64,000 nucleotides of DNA from NCBI RefSeq assembly GCF_006335015.1, contig NZ_VDGT01000010.1, positions 124,001 to 188,000 of the forward strand, read 5' to 3'. The position numbers and the translations under genes are program-made. Shown one piece after another: positions 1-7,697 of this stretch. The notes below the pieces were generated by a model. That model saw nothing but the letters and a program-made list of their open reading frames with translations, had not been told where the DNA came from and did no database searches. How positions within the stretch are numbered: position 1 is the stretch's first letter; each line of letters begins with the position of its first letter. The stretch is from Streptomyces sedi. GTDB lineage: Bacteria > Actinomycetota > Actinomycetes > Streptomycetales > Streptomycetaceae.

Positions 1-103
1 GGTTGACGTGGTGGACCTCCGCGTCACCCTCGCGCAGGCCCTGCCCGTGCGGGTTCTTGTAGTGGTCCAGGATCACTTCCTGGTACATCGATTGCAGCTG
101 CAC
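1..103 (-). CDS. sufU: SufU-type Fe-S cluster assembly scaffold, N-terminal part (gene runs off the window)
   Basis: Only the first 34 codons are inside the window. They read V-Q-L-Q-S-M-Y-Q-E-V-I-L-D-H-Y-K-N-P-H-G and onward, the characteristic beginning of SufU (IscU-like) proteins. In the family SufU is a zinc protein that accepts sulfur from SufS. The GTG start at 103 is chosen because a GAGG ribosome-binding site lies 3 nt upstream; the next in-frame candidate is the ATG at 88, which lacks a site. The gene starts 26 nt after the sufS stop, so it is the next cistron of the suf operon. The zinc-ligand cysteines lie outside the window. Confidence 0.85.
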   Translation of the reverse strand, partial: MQLQSMYQEVILDHYKNPHGQGLREGDAEVHHVN

Positions 104-129
104 GTCCTCATACCGCTCTCATCGGGGGC

Positions 130-1404
130 TCATCCGAAGAAACCACGCACGTACTCCAGCCCGTCGACGAGGGCGTCCACCTCCGCCGGCGTGGAGTACA
201 GGTAGAACGACGCCCGCGTGGTCGCCGGAATTCCGTACCGCAGACAGACCGGCCGCGCGCAGTGGTGCCCCACGCGCACCGCGATGCCCTGCTCGTCCAG
301 CACCTGGCCCACGTCGTGCGGGTGTATGTCGCCCAGCGTGAACGAGATGGTCGCGCCGCGCTCCTCGGACGTGGTGGGCCCCACGATCCGCAGCCCCTCC
401 ACGCCGGACAGCCGCTCCAACGCGTAACGGGTGATCGCCCGCTCGTGCGCCGCGATCCGCTCCATGCCGATGCCGGAGAGATAGTCCACGGCCGCCCCGA
501 GACCGACCGCCTGCGCGATCGGCGGGGTGCCCGCCTCGAACTTGTGCGGCGCCGGCGCGTAGGTGGACGAGCTCATCGTCACGGTCTCGATCATCTCGCC
601 GCCCCCGAGGAACGGCGGCAGGTCCTCCAGCAGCTCCTGGCGCCCCCAGAGCACGCCGATCCCGGTAGGACCGCACATCTTGTGCCCGGTGAAGACCACG
701 AAGTCGGCCTGGAGCGACTGCACGTCCAGCGGCATGTGCGGCGCCGCCTGCGAGGCGTCGATCAGCACCAGCGCGCCGACCTCCTGCGCGCGGCGGACGA
801 TCGCCTCGACCGGGTTGTGCGTGCCGAGCACGTTGGAGACCAGCACGAACGAGACCACCTTGGTGCGTTCGGTGATCACCTCGTCGATCCGGGAGAGGTC
901 CAGCCGGCCGTCGTCGGTCAGCCCGAACCACTTCAGCTTCGCGCCGGTGCGCTGCGCCAGCAGCTGCCAGGGCACGATGTTGGAGTGGTGCTCCATCTCC
1001 GTGATGACGATCTCGGTGCCCGAGTCCACCCGGTAGGGCTCGTCCGCCAGGCCCAGCATGTTGGCCACCAGGTTCAGCGACTCCGAGGCGTTCTTCGTGA
1101 ACACCACCTCGTCCCTGCTCGGCGCGTTGACGAACGCCGCGACCTTGTCCCTGGCGCCCTCGTAGAGCGCGGTGGCCTCCTCGGCCAGCACGTGCACACC
1201 GCGGTGGACGTTGGAGTGGTGGCGCTCGTAGTACTCGGTGAGCGCGTCCAGGACCTGGCGGGGCTTGTGCGAGCTGGCCGCGTTGTCCAGGTAGACCAGC
1301 GGGCGGCCCTCGTGGACGGTGCGGTGCAGGATCGGGAAGTCCTTGCGGATGGCTTCGGTGTCCAGCAGGCCTTCCAGTCCGGCCACCGGGCGCCCCTCTG
1401 TCAT
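130..1404 (-). CDS. sufS: SufS group II cysteine desulfurase
   Basis: A PLP-dependent class V aminotransferase-fold enzyme of 424 residues. It removes sulfur from L-cysteine as an enzyme persulfide, passed to SufU/SufBCD. The PLP lysine is K242 in the motif F-T-G-H-K-M-C-G-P-T-G. The paired histidines of the cofactor pocket are at about 139-140 (E-M-E-H-H-S-N). The catalytic cysteine is about C382 in R-V-G-H-H-C-A-R-P. Length is typical of SufS. The ATG overlaps the sufC stop by 4 nt (ATGA), indicating translational coupling. Recognition is secure. Confidence 0.97.
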   Translation of the reverse strand: MTEGRPVAGLEGLLDTEAIRKDFPILHRTVHEGRPLVYLDNAASSHKPRQVLDALTEYYERHHSNVHRGVHVLAEEATALYEGARDKVAAFVNAPSRDEVVFTKNASESLNLVANMLGLADEPYRVDSGTEIVITEMEHHSNIVPWQLLAQRTGAKLKWFGLTDDGRLDLSRIDEVITERTKVVSFVLVSNVLGTHNPVEAIVRRAQEVGALVLIDASQAAPHMPLDVQSLQADFVVFTGHKMCGPTGIGVLWGRQELLEDLPPFLGGGEMIETVTMSSSTYAPAPHKFEAGTPPIAQAVGLGAAVDYLSGIGMERIAAHERAITRYALERLSGVEGLRIVGPTTSEERGATISFTLGDIHPHDVGQVLDEQGIAVRVGHHCARPVCLRYGIPATTRASFYLYSTPAEVDALVDGLEYVRGFFG

Positions 1405-2162
1405 GAGGCAACCCCCTTGGTGTACTGCTCGTAGCCCTCGGCCTCCAGCTTGTCGGCCAGCTCGGCACCGCCGGACTCCACGATGCGACCGCCGGCGAAG
1501 ACGTGCACGTGGTCGGGCTTGATGTAGCGCAGGATGCGCGTGTAGTGCGTGATCAGCAGGGTGCCGACGTCGCCGCTCTCCCGGACGCGGTTGACGCCGG
1601 AGGAGACGATCCGCAGCGCGTCGATGTCCAGGCCGGAGTCGGTCTCGTCGAGGATGGCGACCTTCGGCCGCAGCAGCTCCAGCTGAAGGATCTCATGGCG
1701 CTTCTTCTCACCGCCGGAGAAGCCCTCGTTGACGTTGCGCTCGGCGAAGGCCGGGTCCATCTCCAGGCGCTCCATCGCCTCCTTGACCTCCTTGACCCAG
1801 GTGCGCAGGCGCGGGGCCTCGCCCCGGACCGCGGTGGCCGAGGTACGCAGGAAGTTGGAGACGGAGACGCCGGGAACCTCCACCGGGTACTGCATGGCGA
1901 GGAAGACACCGGCCCTGGCGCGCTCGTCGACGGACATCTCCAGGACGTCCTCGCCGTCGAGCGTCACCGTGCCGCCGGTGACGGTGTACTTGGGGTGTCC
2001 GGCCAGCGAGTAGGCCAGGGTGGACTTGCCGGAGCCGTTGGGGCCCATGATGGCGTGCGTCTCGCCCTGCTTCACTGTCAGGTCGACACCGCGCAGGATC
2101 TCGGTGGAGCCGGACTCGGACTCGACGGAGACGTGCAGGTCGTGGATCTCAAGCGTTGCCAT
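1401..2162 (-). CDS. sufC: SufC Fe-S assembly ATPase
   Basis: An ABC-type ATPase of 253 residues that drives the cytosolic SufBCD scaffold complex rather than a transporter. Walker A is G-P-N-G-S-G-K-S-T at residues 40-48, the signature is F-S-G-G-E-K-K-R, and Walker B is V-A-I-L-D-E-T-D-S-G-L-D. The D-E-T-D-S-G-L-D form and the K-K-R after the signature are typical of SufC. The ATG follows the Rieske gene stop by 9 nt and the 3' end overlaps sufS by 4 nt, so expression is operonic. Confidence 0.97.
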   Translation of the reverse strand: MATLEIHDLHVSVESESGSTEILRGVDLTVKQGETHAIMGPNGSGKSTLAYSLAGHPKYTVTGGTVTLDGEDVLEMSVDERARAGVFLAMQYPVEVPGVSVSNFLRTSATAVRGEAPRLRTWVKEVKEAMERLEMDPAFAERNVNEGFSGGEKKRHEILQLELLRPKVAILDETDSGLDIDALRIVSSGVNRVRESGDVGTLLITHYTRILRYIKPDHVHVFAGGRIVESGGAELADKLEAEGYEQYTKGVAS

Positions 2163-2171
2163 GGGGATGCC

Positions 2172-2510
2172 TCAGGACTCCTGGGTGAGAGAGACGAGCA
2201 CGGTCGCCGCCGGGCCCTCTCCTTCGATCTTGACGGGGTAGGTGGGGATGGGGCGGGTGGCCGGCGGGCCCGAGGGCTTGCCGGTGCGCAGGTCGAAGCT
2301 GGAGCCGTGCAGCCAGCACTCGATCTGGCAGTTGTCCACCTCGCCCTCGGAGAGCGAGACGTTCGCGTGCGAGCAGATGTCGTTGACCGCGAACACCTCC
2401 CCCTCGGTGCGGACGACGGCGACCGGGGTGCCCGCGATCTCGACGCGGTGCGGGGTGTCCTCGGCCAGGTCGCCCAGCGCACAGGCCGGCTGGAAGTCGA
2501 CGGCGCTCAT
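2172..2510 (-). CDS. Rieske [2Fe-2S] ferredoxin of the suf operon
   Basis: A 112-residue single-domain protein similar to ferredoxin subunits of non-heme iron oxygenases. The two Rieske half-motifs are present: C-S-H-A-N-V-S-L (Cys-x-His) and C-W-L-H-G-S-S-F (Cys-x2-His), giving two Cys and two His ligands for a [2Fe-2S] cluster. The ATG at 2510 overlaps the end of sufD by 4 nt. A Rieske gene between sufD and sufC is a recurring actinobacterial arrangement. Its role is not proven; electron delivery during cluster assembly is an inference from context. Confidence 0.9.
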   Translation of the reverse strand: MSAVDFQPACALGDLAEDTPHRVEIAGTPVAVVRTEGEVFAVNDICSHANVSLSEGEVDNCQIECWLHGSSFDLRTGKPSGPPATRPIPTYPVKIEGEGPAATVLVSLTQES

Positions 2511-3688
2511 CCGATGGACTCCGCCAGCTCGGCCTCCAGCTTCGCCAGCAGCCGCTCCTCGACGTCGGCGACGCCGATCTGCTGCACCAGCTCGGCGAAG
2601 AAGCCGCGCACGACCAGGCGGCGGGCCTCGTCGGCCGGGATGCCCCTGGCCATCAGGTAGAACAGCTGCTCGTCCTCGAACCGGCCGGTCGCCGACGCGT
2701 GGCCGGCGCCCTGGATCTCGCCGGTCTCGATCTCCAGGTTCGGCACCGAGTGGACCTGGGCGCCGTCGGTGAGGACCAGGTTCCGGTTCAGCTCGTAGGT
2801 CTCGGTGCCGGTGGCCTGGACCCTGATCACCACGTCGCCGATCCACACCGCGCGGGCCGTCTCGCCCTGGAGCGCGCCCTTGTAGGCCACGTTGCTCCGG
2901 CAGTTGGGGGCGTTGTGGTCCACCAGCAGCCGGTGCTCGTGGTGCTGGCCCTCGTCGGTGAAGTACAGGCCGTACAGCTCGGCCTCGCCGCCGGGGCCCG
3001 CGTAGCTGACCCGGGGGTGGACGCGGACGACGTCGCCGCCGAAGGTCACCACGATCGACTTCACCGAGGCGTCCCTGCCGACCAGCACGTTGTGCTGGGT
3101 GACATGGACGGCGGTGTCGTCCCAGTCCTGGACCGAGACCACCGTGAGCTTGGCGCCGTCGCCCACCAGGAACTCGACGTTGGCCGCACGGGCGGTGTCG
3201 CCGGTGTGGTCCAGCACGAGGACCGCCTCGGCGAAGGCGCCGATGTCGAAGACCGTGTGCCCGTACGTCACGCCGCCCTCGCCGTGCAGCCCGAGCCGCA
3301 CCGGCTCGGCCAGCACCGCGTCCCGGGGGACGGAGACGACCGTGGCCTTCTCCACGGAGCTGAACGCCTGCGCGGTGACCCGGTCGACCGGGGTGCCGGC
3401 GCGGCCGACCCGGGGGTCGTCCAGGCCGACGGTCTCGACGGTCACGCCGTCGGGCGCCGACAGGTCGACCTTGATCGAGCCGTCGGCCGCGGCCGTCCCG
3501 TCGTGCAGTCCGCGCAGCCGCTGAAGCGGGGTGAACCGCCACTCCTCCTCGCGGCCGTGCGGCACCGGGAAGTCCGCGACGTCGAACGACGGCGGGGCGC
3601 TCGTCCGGGTGACCACGGAGGACTCGACGGCCGCCGCGACCGCCTCCCCCGCACTGTCGGCGCCGGGCATACTCTGGGCCTCAGCCAT
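2507..3688 (-). CDS. sufD: SufD scaffold subunit
   Basis: A 393-residue SufB/SufD-family protein, partner of SufB and SufC in the SufBCD scaffold. The C-terminal part holds the family's right-handed beta-helix core, including H-N-A-P-N-C-R-S near residue 270 and the region G-A-G-H-A-S-A-T-G-R-F that matches the SufC-contacting end. Length fits SufD and is shorter than SufB. The ATG at 3688 lies 93 nt after the sufB stop, the only sizeable gap in the operon, and overlaps the Rieske gene at its 3' end. Confidence 0.95.
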   Translation of the reverse strand: MAEAQSMPGADSAGEAVAAAVESSVVTRTSAPPSFDVADFPVPHGREEEWRFTPLQRLRGLHDGTAAADGSIKVDLSAPDGVTVETVGLDDPRVGRAGTPVDRVTAQAFSSVEKATVVSVPRDAVLAEPVRLGLHGEGGVTYGHTVFDIGAFAEAVLVLDHTGDTARAANVEFLVGDGAKLTVVSVQDWDDTAVHVTQHNVLVGRDASVKSIVVTFGGDVVRVHPRVSYAGPGGEAELYGLYFTDEGQHHEHRLLVDHNAPNCRSNVAYKGALQGETARAVWIGDVVIRVQATGTETYELNRNLVLTDGAQVHSVPNLEIETGEIQGAGHASATGRFEDEQLFYLMARGIPADEARRLVVRGFFAELVQQIGVADVEERLLAKLEAELAESIG

Positions 3689-3781
3689 GGGTCTCGTCGT
3701 GCTCGCTCTCTTGGGTTCTGGGCCCGGGGCCGCGCGTGCGCGGCACCGGGCCGCCTCGGGTGGCTCGGTCGGGGCGGGCGG

Positions 3782-5203
3782 TCAGCCGACCGCGCCCTCC
3801 ATCTGCAGCTCGATCAGCCGGTTCAGCTCCAGGGCGTACTCCATCGGCAGCTCCTTGGCGATGGGCTCGACGAAGCCGCGCACGATCATCGCCATCGCCT
3901 CGTCCTCCGACAGGCCCCGGCTCATCAGGTAGAACAGCTGGTCGTCGCTGACCTTGGAGACCGTCGCCTCGTGGCCCATGGTCACGTCGTCCTCGCGGAC
4001 GTCCGTGTACGGGTAGGTGTCCGAGCGCGAGACCGTGTCCACCAGCAGCGCGTCGCAGAGCACGTTGGACTTCGAGCCCTCGGCGCCCTCGGCGATCTCG
4101 ATCAGCCCCCGGTAGGAGGTGCGCCCGCCGCCCCTGGCCACCGACTTGGAGACGATGTTGGACGAGGTCCTGGGCGCCATGTGCACCATCTTGGCGCCGG
4201 CGTCCTGGTGCTGGCCCTCGCCGGCGAAGGCGACGGAGAGCGTCTCGCCCTTGGCGTGCTCGCCCATCAGGTAGATCGCCGGGTACTTCATGGTGACCTT
4301 GGAGCCGATGTTGCCGTCGACCCACTCCATGGTGGCGCCCTCGTGCGCGACGGCGCGCTTGGTCACCAGGTTGTACACGTTGTTCGACCAGTTCTGGATG
4401 GTCGTGTAGCGGCAGCGACCGCCCTTCTTGACGATGATCTCCACGACCGCCGAGTGCAGCGAGTCCGACTGGTAGATCGGCGCGGTGCAGCCCTCGACGT
4501 AGTGCACGTAGGCGTTCTCGTCGACGATGATCAGCGTCCGCTCGAACTGGCCCATGTTCTCCGTGTTGATCCGGAAGTAGGCCTGGAGCGGGATGTCGAC
4601 GTGCACGCCCGGCGGGACGTAGATGAACGAGCCGCCGGACCAGACCGCCGTGTTGAGCGCGGCGAACTTGTTGTCGCCCGACGGGATCACGGTGCCGAAG
4701 TGCTCCTGGAACAGCTCCGGGTGCTCGCGCAGCGCGGTGTCCGTGTCCAGGAAGAGCACGCCCTGCGCCTCCAGGTCCTCGCGGATCTGGTGGTAGACGA
4801 CCTCGGACTCGTACTGCGCGGCGACGCCGGCGACCAGGCGCTGCTTCTCCGCCTCGGGGATGCCGAGCTTGTCGTAGGTGTTCTTGATGTCCTCCGGCAG
4901 GTCCTCCCAGCTCTGGGCCTGCTTCTCGGTGGAGCGCACGAAGTACTTGATGTTGTCGAAGTCGATGCCGCTGAGGTCCGAGCCCCAGGTCGGCATGGGC
5001 TTCTTGCCGAAGAGCCTCAGCGCCTTCAGCCGCATCCTGAGCATCCACTCGGGCTCGGACTTCTTGCCCGAGATGTCGCGGACGACATCCTCGGACAGGC
5101 CGCGCCTGGCGGTCGCTCCCGCCGCGTCGGAGTCGGACCAGCCGTACTCGTAGGTACCCAGCCCCTCCAGCTCGGGGTGGGCGGTCTCCGTAGGCGAAGT
5201 CAT
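3782..5203 (-). CDS. sufB: SufB scaffold subunit
   Basis: A 473-residue SufB, the main subunit on which Fe-S clusters are built before transfer to apoproteins. Family hallmarks are V-H-Y-V-E-G-C-T-A-P-I-Y (conserved cysteine) and the C-terminal block R-G-L-S-E-D-E-A-M-A-M-I-V-R-G-F. The ATG at 5203 is preceded by GGGAGGAA. It overlaps the sufR stop as ATGA, so the repressor and the first structural gene are translationally coupled. The reading frame stays open upstream of the ATG, but that stretch is sufR sequence in another frame. Confidence 0.97.
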   Translation of the reverse strand: MTSPTETAHPELEGLGTYEYGWSDSDAAGATARRGLSEDVVRDISGKKSEPEWMLRMRLKALRLFGKKPMPTWGSDLSGIDFDNIKYFVRSTEKQAQSWEDLPEDIKNTYDKLGIPEAEKQRLVAGVAAQYESEVVYHQIREDLEAQGVLFLDTDTALREHPELFQEHFGTVIPSGDNKFAALNTAVWSGGSFIYVPPGVHVDIPLQAYFRINTENMGQFERTLIIVDENAYVHYVEGCTAPIYQSDSLHSAVVEIIVKKGGRCRYTTIQNWSNNVYNLVTKRAVAHEGATMEWVDGNIGSKVTMKYPAIYLMGEHAKGETLSVAFAGEGQHQDAGAKMVHMAPRTSSNIVSKSVARGGGRTSYRGLIEIAEGAEGSKSNVLCDALLVDTVSRSDTYPYTDVREDDVTMGHEATVSKVSDDQLFYLMSRGLSEDEAMAMIVRGFVEPIAKELPMEYALELNRLIELQMEGAVG

Positions 5204-6075
5204 GCGGGGTTCCTCCCGGCGATGGGTGCTTGTGCGGTGGTCTTGGGGGGTGTGGCGGTGGCGCCGGACGCGTCCGGCCTCCCCCGGGGCTGGGGGTCGC
5301 CGGCCGGCGACCCGCCCCCGGCCCCGCCGTCCGCCGGGGCGGCGGCCGAGGTGTGCGGAACGAAGGTGGTGCAGACGCCATCGCCGTGCGCGATGGTCGC
5401 CAGCCGCTGCACGTGGCTGCCCAGCAGCTCGGAGAAGACCTCGGTCTCCGCGTCGCAGAGCTGGGGGTAGGAGGCCGCCGCGTGCGCGACCGGGCAGTGG
5501 TGCTGGCAGAGCTGCTCGCCCGACGGCGAGGCGACACCCCGCGCCGCGGCGGCGTACCCGTCGCGGGAGAGCGCGTCGGCCAGCGCCCTGGCCCGCTCCT
5601 CGGGGGGCACCCGCTCCACCAGCGAACGGTACCGCTCGGCCTGGGCCGCGGCCCACGCCCTGGCGAAGTCGAGAACGGCGGCGGCGCCGCGCTCCCCGCC
5701 GCCCGCGGCCCGCTCGATCCAGCGCAGGGCCTCGACGGCGAGCTGGTCGTACGCCTGGTCGAAGGCGTCGCGGCCCTGGTCGGTGAGGGCGAAGACCTTG
5801 GCGGGCCGCCCTCGGCCGCGCGAGCCGTAGACCCGCTTCTCCCTGGGTTCCACCAAGGCGTCGGCCACCAGCGCGTCCAGATGGCGGCGGACGGCGGCCT
5901 GCGTGAGACCGAGCCGCTCGGCCAGCTGCGCGGCGGTGGAGGGGCCGTGGTCGAGAACGGAACGGGCCACCCGACGGCGCGTCGTCGACTGCTCGTCGGA
6001 GGCGTGCGGCAGAGCGGAACCGCCGGCGACCGCGGGGGTCGTCGGGGTCGCGCGCCGGTCGCTCCCGTTTTTCAC
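5200..6075 (-). CDS. sufR: SufR, Fe-S cluster-sensing repressor of the suf operon
   Basis: A 291-residue ArsR/DeoR-like winged-helix regulator. The helix-turn-helix spans about residues 47-75 (A-E-R-L-G-L-T-Q-A-A-V-R-R-H-L). Cys194, Cys207 and Cys235 are spaced C-x12-C-x27-C, the ligand spacing known for [4Fe-4S]-binding SufR. An extra Cys190 is present. Residues 243-291 form a Gly/Ala/Pro-rich tail of unknown role. The GTG start at 6075 is inferred because the operator motif covers it and the family N-terminus begins near here. As first gene of the operon it should act as an autorepressor. Confidence 0.93.
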   Translation of the reverse strand: MKNGSDRRATPTTPAVAGGSALPHASDEQSTTRRRVARSVLDHGPSTAAQLAERLGLTQAAVRRHLDALVADALVEPREKRVYGSRGRGRPAKVFALTDQGRDAFDQAYDQLAVEALRWIERAAGGGERGAAAVLDFARAWAAAQAERYRSLVERVPPEERARALADALSRDGYAAAARGVASPSGEQLCQHHCPVAHAAASYPQLCDAETEVFSELLGSHVQRLATIAHGDGVCTTFVPHTSAAAPADGGAGGGSPAGDPQPRGRPDASGATATPPKTTAQAPIAGRNPA

Positions 6076-6088
6076 AACGCCATTGTTG
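6075..6088. promoter_or_regulatory. SufR operator, CAAC-N6-GTTG
   Basis: The sequence CAACGCCATTGTTG is a perfect CAAC-N6-GTTG palindrome. This is the operator motif known for cyanobacterial SufR and for Streptomyces avermitilis SufR. Its last base on the coding strand is the G of the sufR GTG start codon, so binding should block transcription through, or initiation near, the start. Confidence 0.85.
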
Positions 6089-6147
6089 CGTAATTCCGGC
6101 GAGGCGAGCAAGCCGCGTTCTGACCAGCCGGGATGCAGTACATCACG

Positions 6148-6166
6148 TAAGGCGAACCTAACCTCA
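6148..6166. promoter_or_regulatory. Iron-box-like site (IdeR/DmdR1 type)
   Basis: Read on the minus strand, the 19 bases TGAGGTTAGGTTCGCCTTA match the actinobacterial iron box TTAGGTTAGGCTCACCTAA at 15 of 19 positions. The site lies 73-91 nt upstream of the sufR start and about 145 nt upstream of the divergent oxidoreductase gene. Which of the two it serves cannot be told from sequence. Confidence 0.6.
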
Positions 6167-6243
6167 CGCCGGGGCCGCCCACCCGCGTCCGACCACCCCT
6201 TGACGCGCCAGGGGCGAGGGGAAAGGGTGGAGCCGGCGCCGGG

Positions 6244-6255
6244 GTAAGCGCTTTC
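6244..6255. promoter_or_regulatory. LacI/GalR-family operator-like palindrome
   Basis: GTAAGCGCTTTC is a near-perfect palindrome with an AAGCGCTT core, the form typical of LacI-family operators in Streptomyces. It lies 55 nt upstream of the Gfo/Idh/MocA gene start, consistent with sugar-responsive repression. No LacI-family gene is in the window. Confidence 0.5.
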
Positions 6256-6309
6256 TGCGACCGTCCCTGGCGCCGCACGAACCGCCGCGCACCCTCGGGA
6301 GAACCTCCG

Positions 6310-7611
6310 ATGACACGTCGCTACGCCCTGGTCGGCCTCGGCAGCCGCGCCCGCCTCTACGCGGACGCGCTGCTCGGCGACTGGCGGGACGCAGGAGAGA
6401 TCGCCGCCCTCTGCGACACCAACCAGACCCGGATGAACCACCACAACGACCGCATCCGGGCCGCCGGCCTCGACCCCGTTCCCACCTTTCACCCGGACGC
6501 CTTCGACCAGGTGCTGGCGGCCGTCGACGCCGTCGTGGTGACCACCGTGGACGCCACCCACGCCCGCTACGTGGTGGCCGCCCTGGAGGCCGGCAAGGAC
6601 GTGGTCGTCGAGAAGCCGATGACCACCGACGCCGCCGGCTGCGCCGCCATCGCCGAGGCCGCGGAGCGGGGCCCCGGCCGGCTGGTCGTGACGTTCAACT
6701 ACCGCTACTCGCCCCGGAACTCCGCCGTCCGCCGGGCGCTCGCCGAGGGGGCGATCGGGCAGGTCACCGGCGTGCACTTCGAGTGGGCGCTGGACACCCT
6801 GCACGGCGCCGACTACTTCCGCCGCTGGCACCGGGAGTTCCGGAACTCCGGCGGGCTGCTGGTCCACAAGTCGACCCACCACTTCGACCTGGTCAACTGG
6901 TGGCTCGACGCGGGCCCCGAGCTGGTCTTCGCCCAGCAGCAGCTGCGCTTCTACGGCGACGCCAACCCGCCGGCCGCCGAGCTGGGCCCCCGCCCCGAGC
7001 GCTCGCACGGCGCGCCGGGCCTTGGCAGCGACCCGTTCCTGCGGGACATGGCGGCCGACCCGGCGCTGAAGGCGCTCTACCTGGACGCCGAGCACGAGGA
7101 CGGCTACCTCCGCGACCGCGATGTCTTCGGCCCCGGCATCGACATCTCGGACACCATGTCGCTGCTGGTCAGGTACGACAACGGCGCGCAGCTGACCTAC
7201 GCGCTGCACGCCTACGCCCCCTGGGAGGGCTACCGGGTGGTCTTCAACGGCACCGGTGGGCGGCTGGAGCTGGAGGTGGTGGAACGCGCCTGGGCCTCGC
7301 GCGAGGCAGCGATCGACCCCAGCGCCGCCGACCACGGCGACGACGACGGCCACACGGAGCGGCTGACGCTGCACCAGCACTGGCAGCCGCCGCGGGACGT
7401 GCCGATCGAGCAGGGCACCGGCGGGCACGGCGGCGGCGACCGGCTGCTGCTGGACGACGTCTTCCGGGGCGCGAGCGAGGACCCGCTGCGCCGGCAGGCG
7501 GGCTATCTGGCCGGCATCCGCTCCGTGCTGACCGGGGTCGCGGGCAACGAGTCGGCCCGGACCGGGCTCCCGGTGCGGCTCACGGACGGCGGCACCCGGC
7601 TGGCCGACTGA
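6310..7611 (+). CDS. Gfo/Idh/MocA-family NAD(P)-dependent oxidoreductase
   Basis: A 433-residue protein with an N-terminal Rossmann fold: V-G-L-G-S-R-A-R-L at residues 8-16 replaces the more common G-x-G-x-x-G loop. E-K-P-M-T at 101-105 is the family's conserved cofactor/catalytic motif. The C-terminal alpha/beta domain includes H-K-S-T-H-H-F-D-L-V-N-W-W, a conserved histidine region. Members oxidise or reduce sugars, inositols and related polyols; the substrate cannot be assigned. The ATG at 6310 follows GGGAGAACC. The divergent partner is sufR, and a LacI-like operator lies just upstream. Confidence 0.88.
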   Translation: MTRRYALVGLGSRARLYADALLGDWRDAGEIAALCDTNQTRMNHHNDRIRAAGLDPVPTFHPDAFDQVLAAVDAVVVTTVDATHARYVVAALEAGKDVVVEKPMTTDAAGCAAIAEAAERGPGRLVVTFNYRYSPRNSAVRRALAEGAIGQVTGVHFEWALDTLHGADYFRRWHREFRNSGGLLVHKSTHHFDLVNWWLDAGPELVFAQQQLRFYGDANPPAAELGPRPERSHGAPGLGSDPFLRDMAADPALKALYLDAEHEDGYLRDRDVFGPGIDISDTMSLLVRYDNGAQLTYALHAYAPWEGYRVVFNGTGGRLELEVVERAWASREAAIDPSAADHGDDDGHTERLTLHQHWQPPRDVPIEQGTGGHGGGDRLLLDDVFRGASEDPLRRQAGYLAGIRSVLTGVAGNESARTGLPVRLTDGGTRLAD

Positions 7612-7633
7612 GCGCCTCCCGGGCCGCGCGGGG

Positions 7634-7697
7634 TCGGCCCATGCGCACCCGGGCGCGGGCCCGGGGCGCCGGCCGACCTAGACTCGGCCCATGCGCA
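7634..7697 (+). repeat. 14-bp direct repeat around the ABC exporter start
   Basis: TCGGCCCATGCGCA occurs at 7634-7647 and again at 7684-7697, 50 bp apart. The second copy contains the ATG of the ABC ATPase gene. The ATG in the first copy is in another frame. This may be a small duplication of the start region or a pair of regulator half-sites. Confidence 0.7.

Noticed and set aside
2699..5470. Very long open frame on the plus strand opposite sufD/sufB
   Set aside because: Rich in Val, Leu, Arg, His and Asp without any family motif; a by-product of high GC opposite well-recognised suf genes. The same applies to long antisense frames at 12973-16098, 31798-35121 and 35118-38540.
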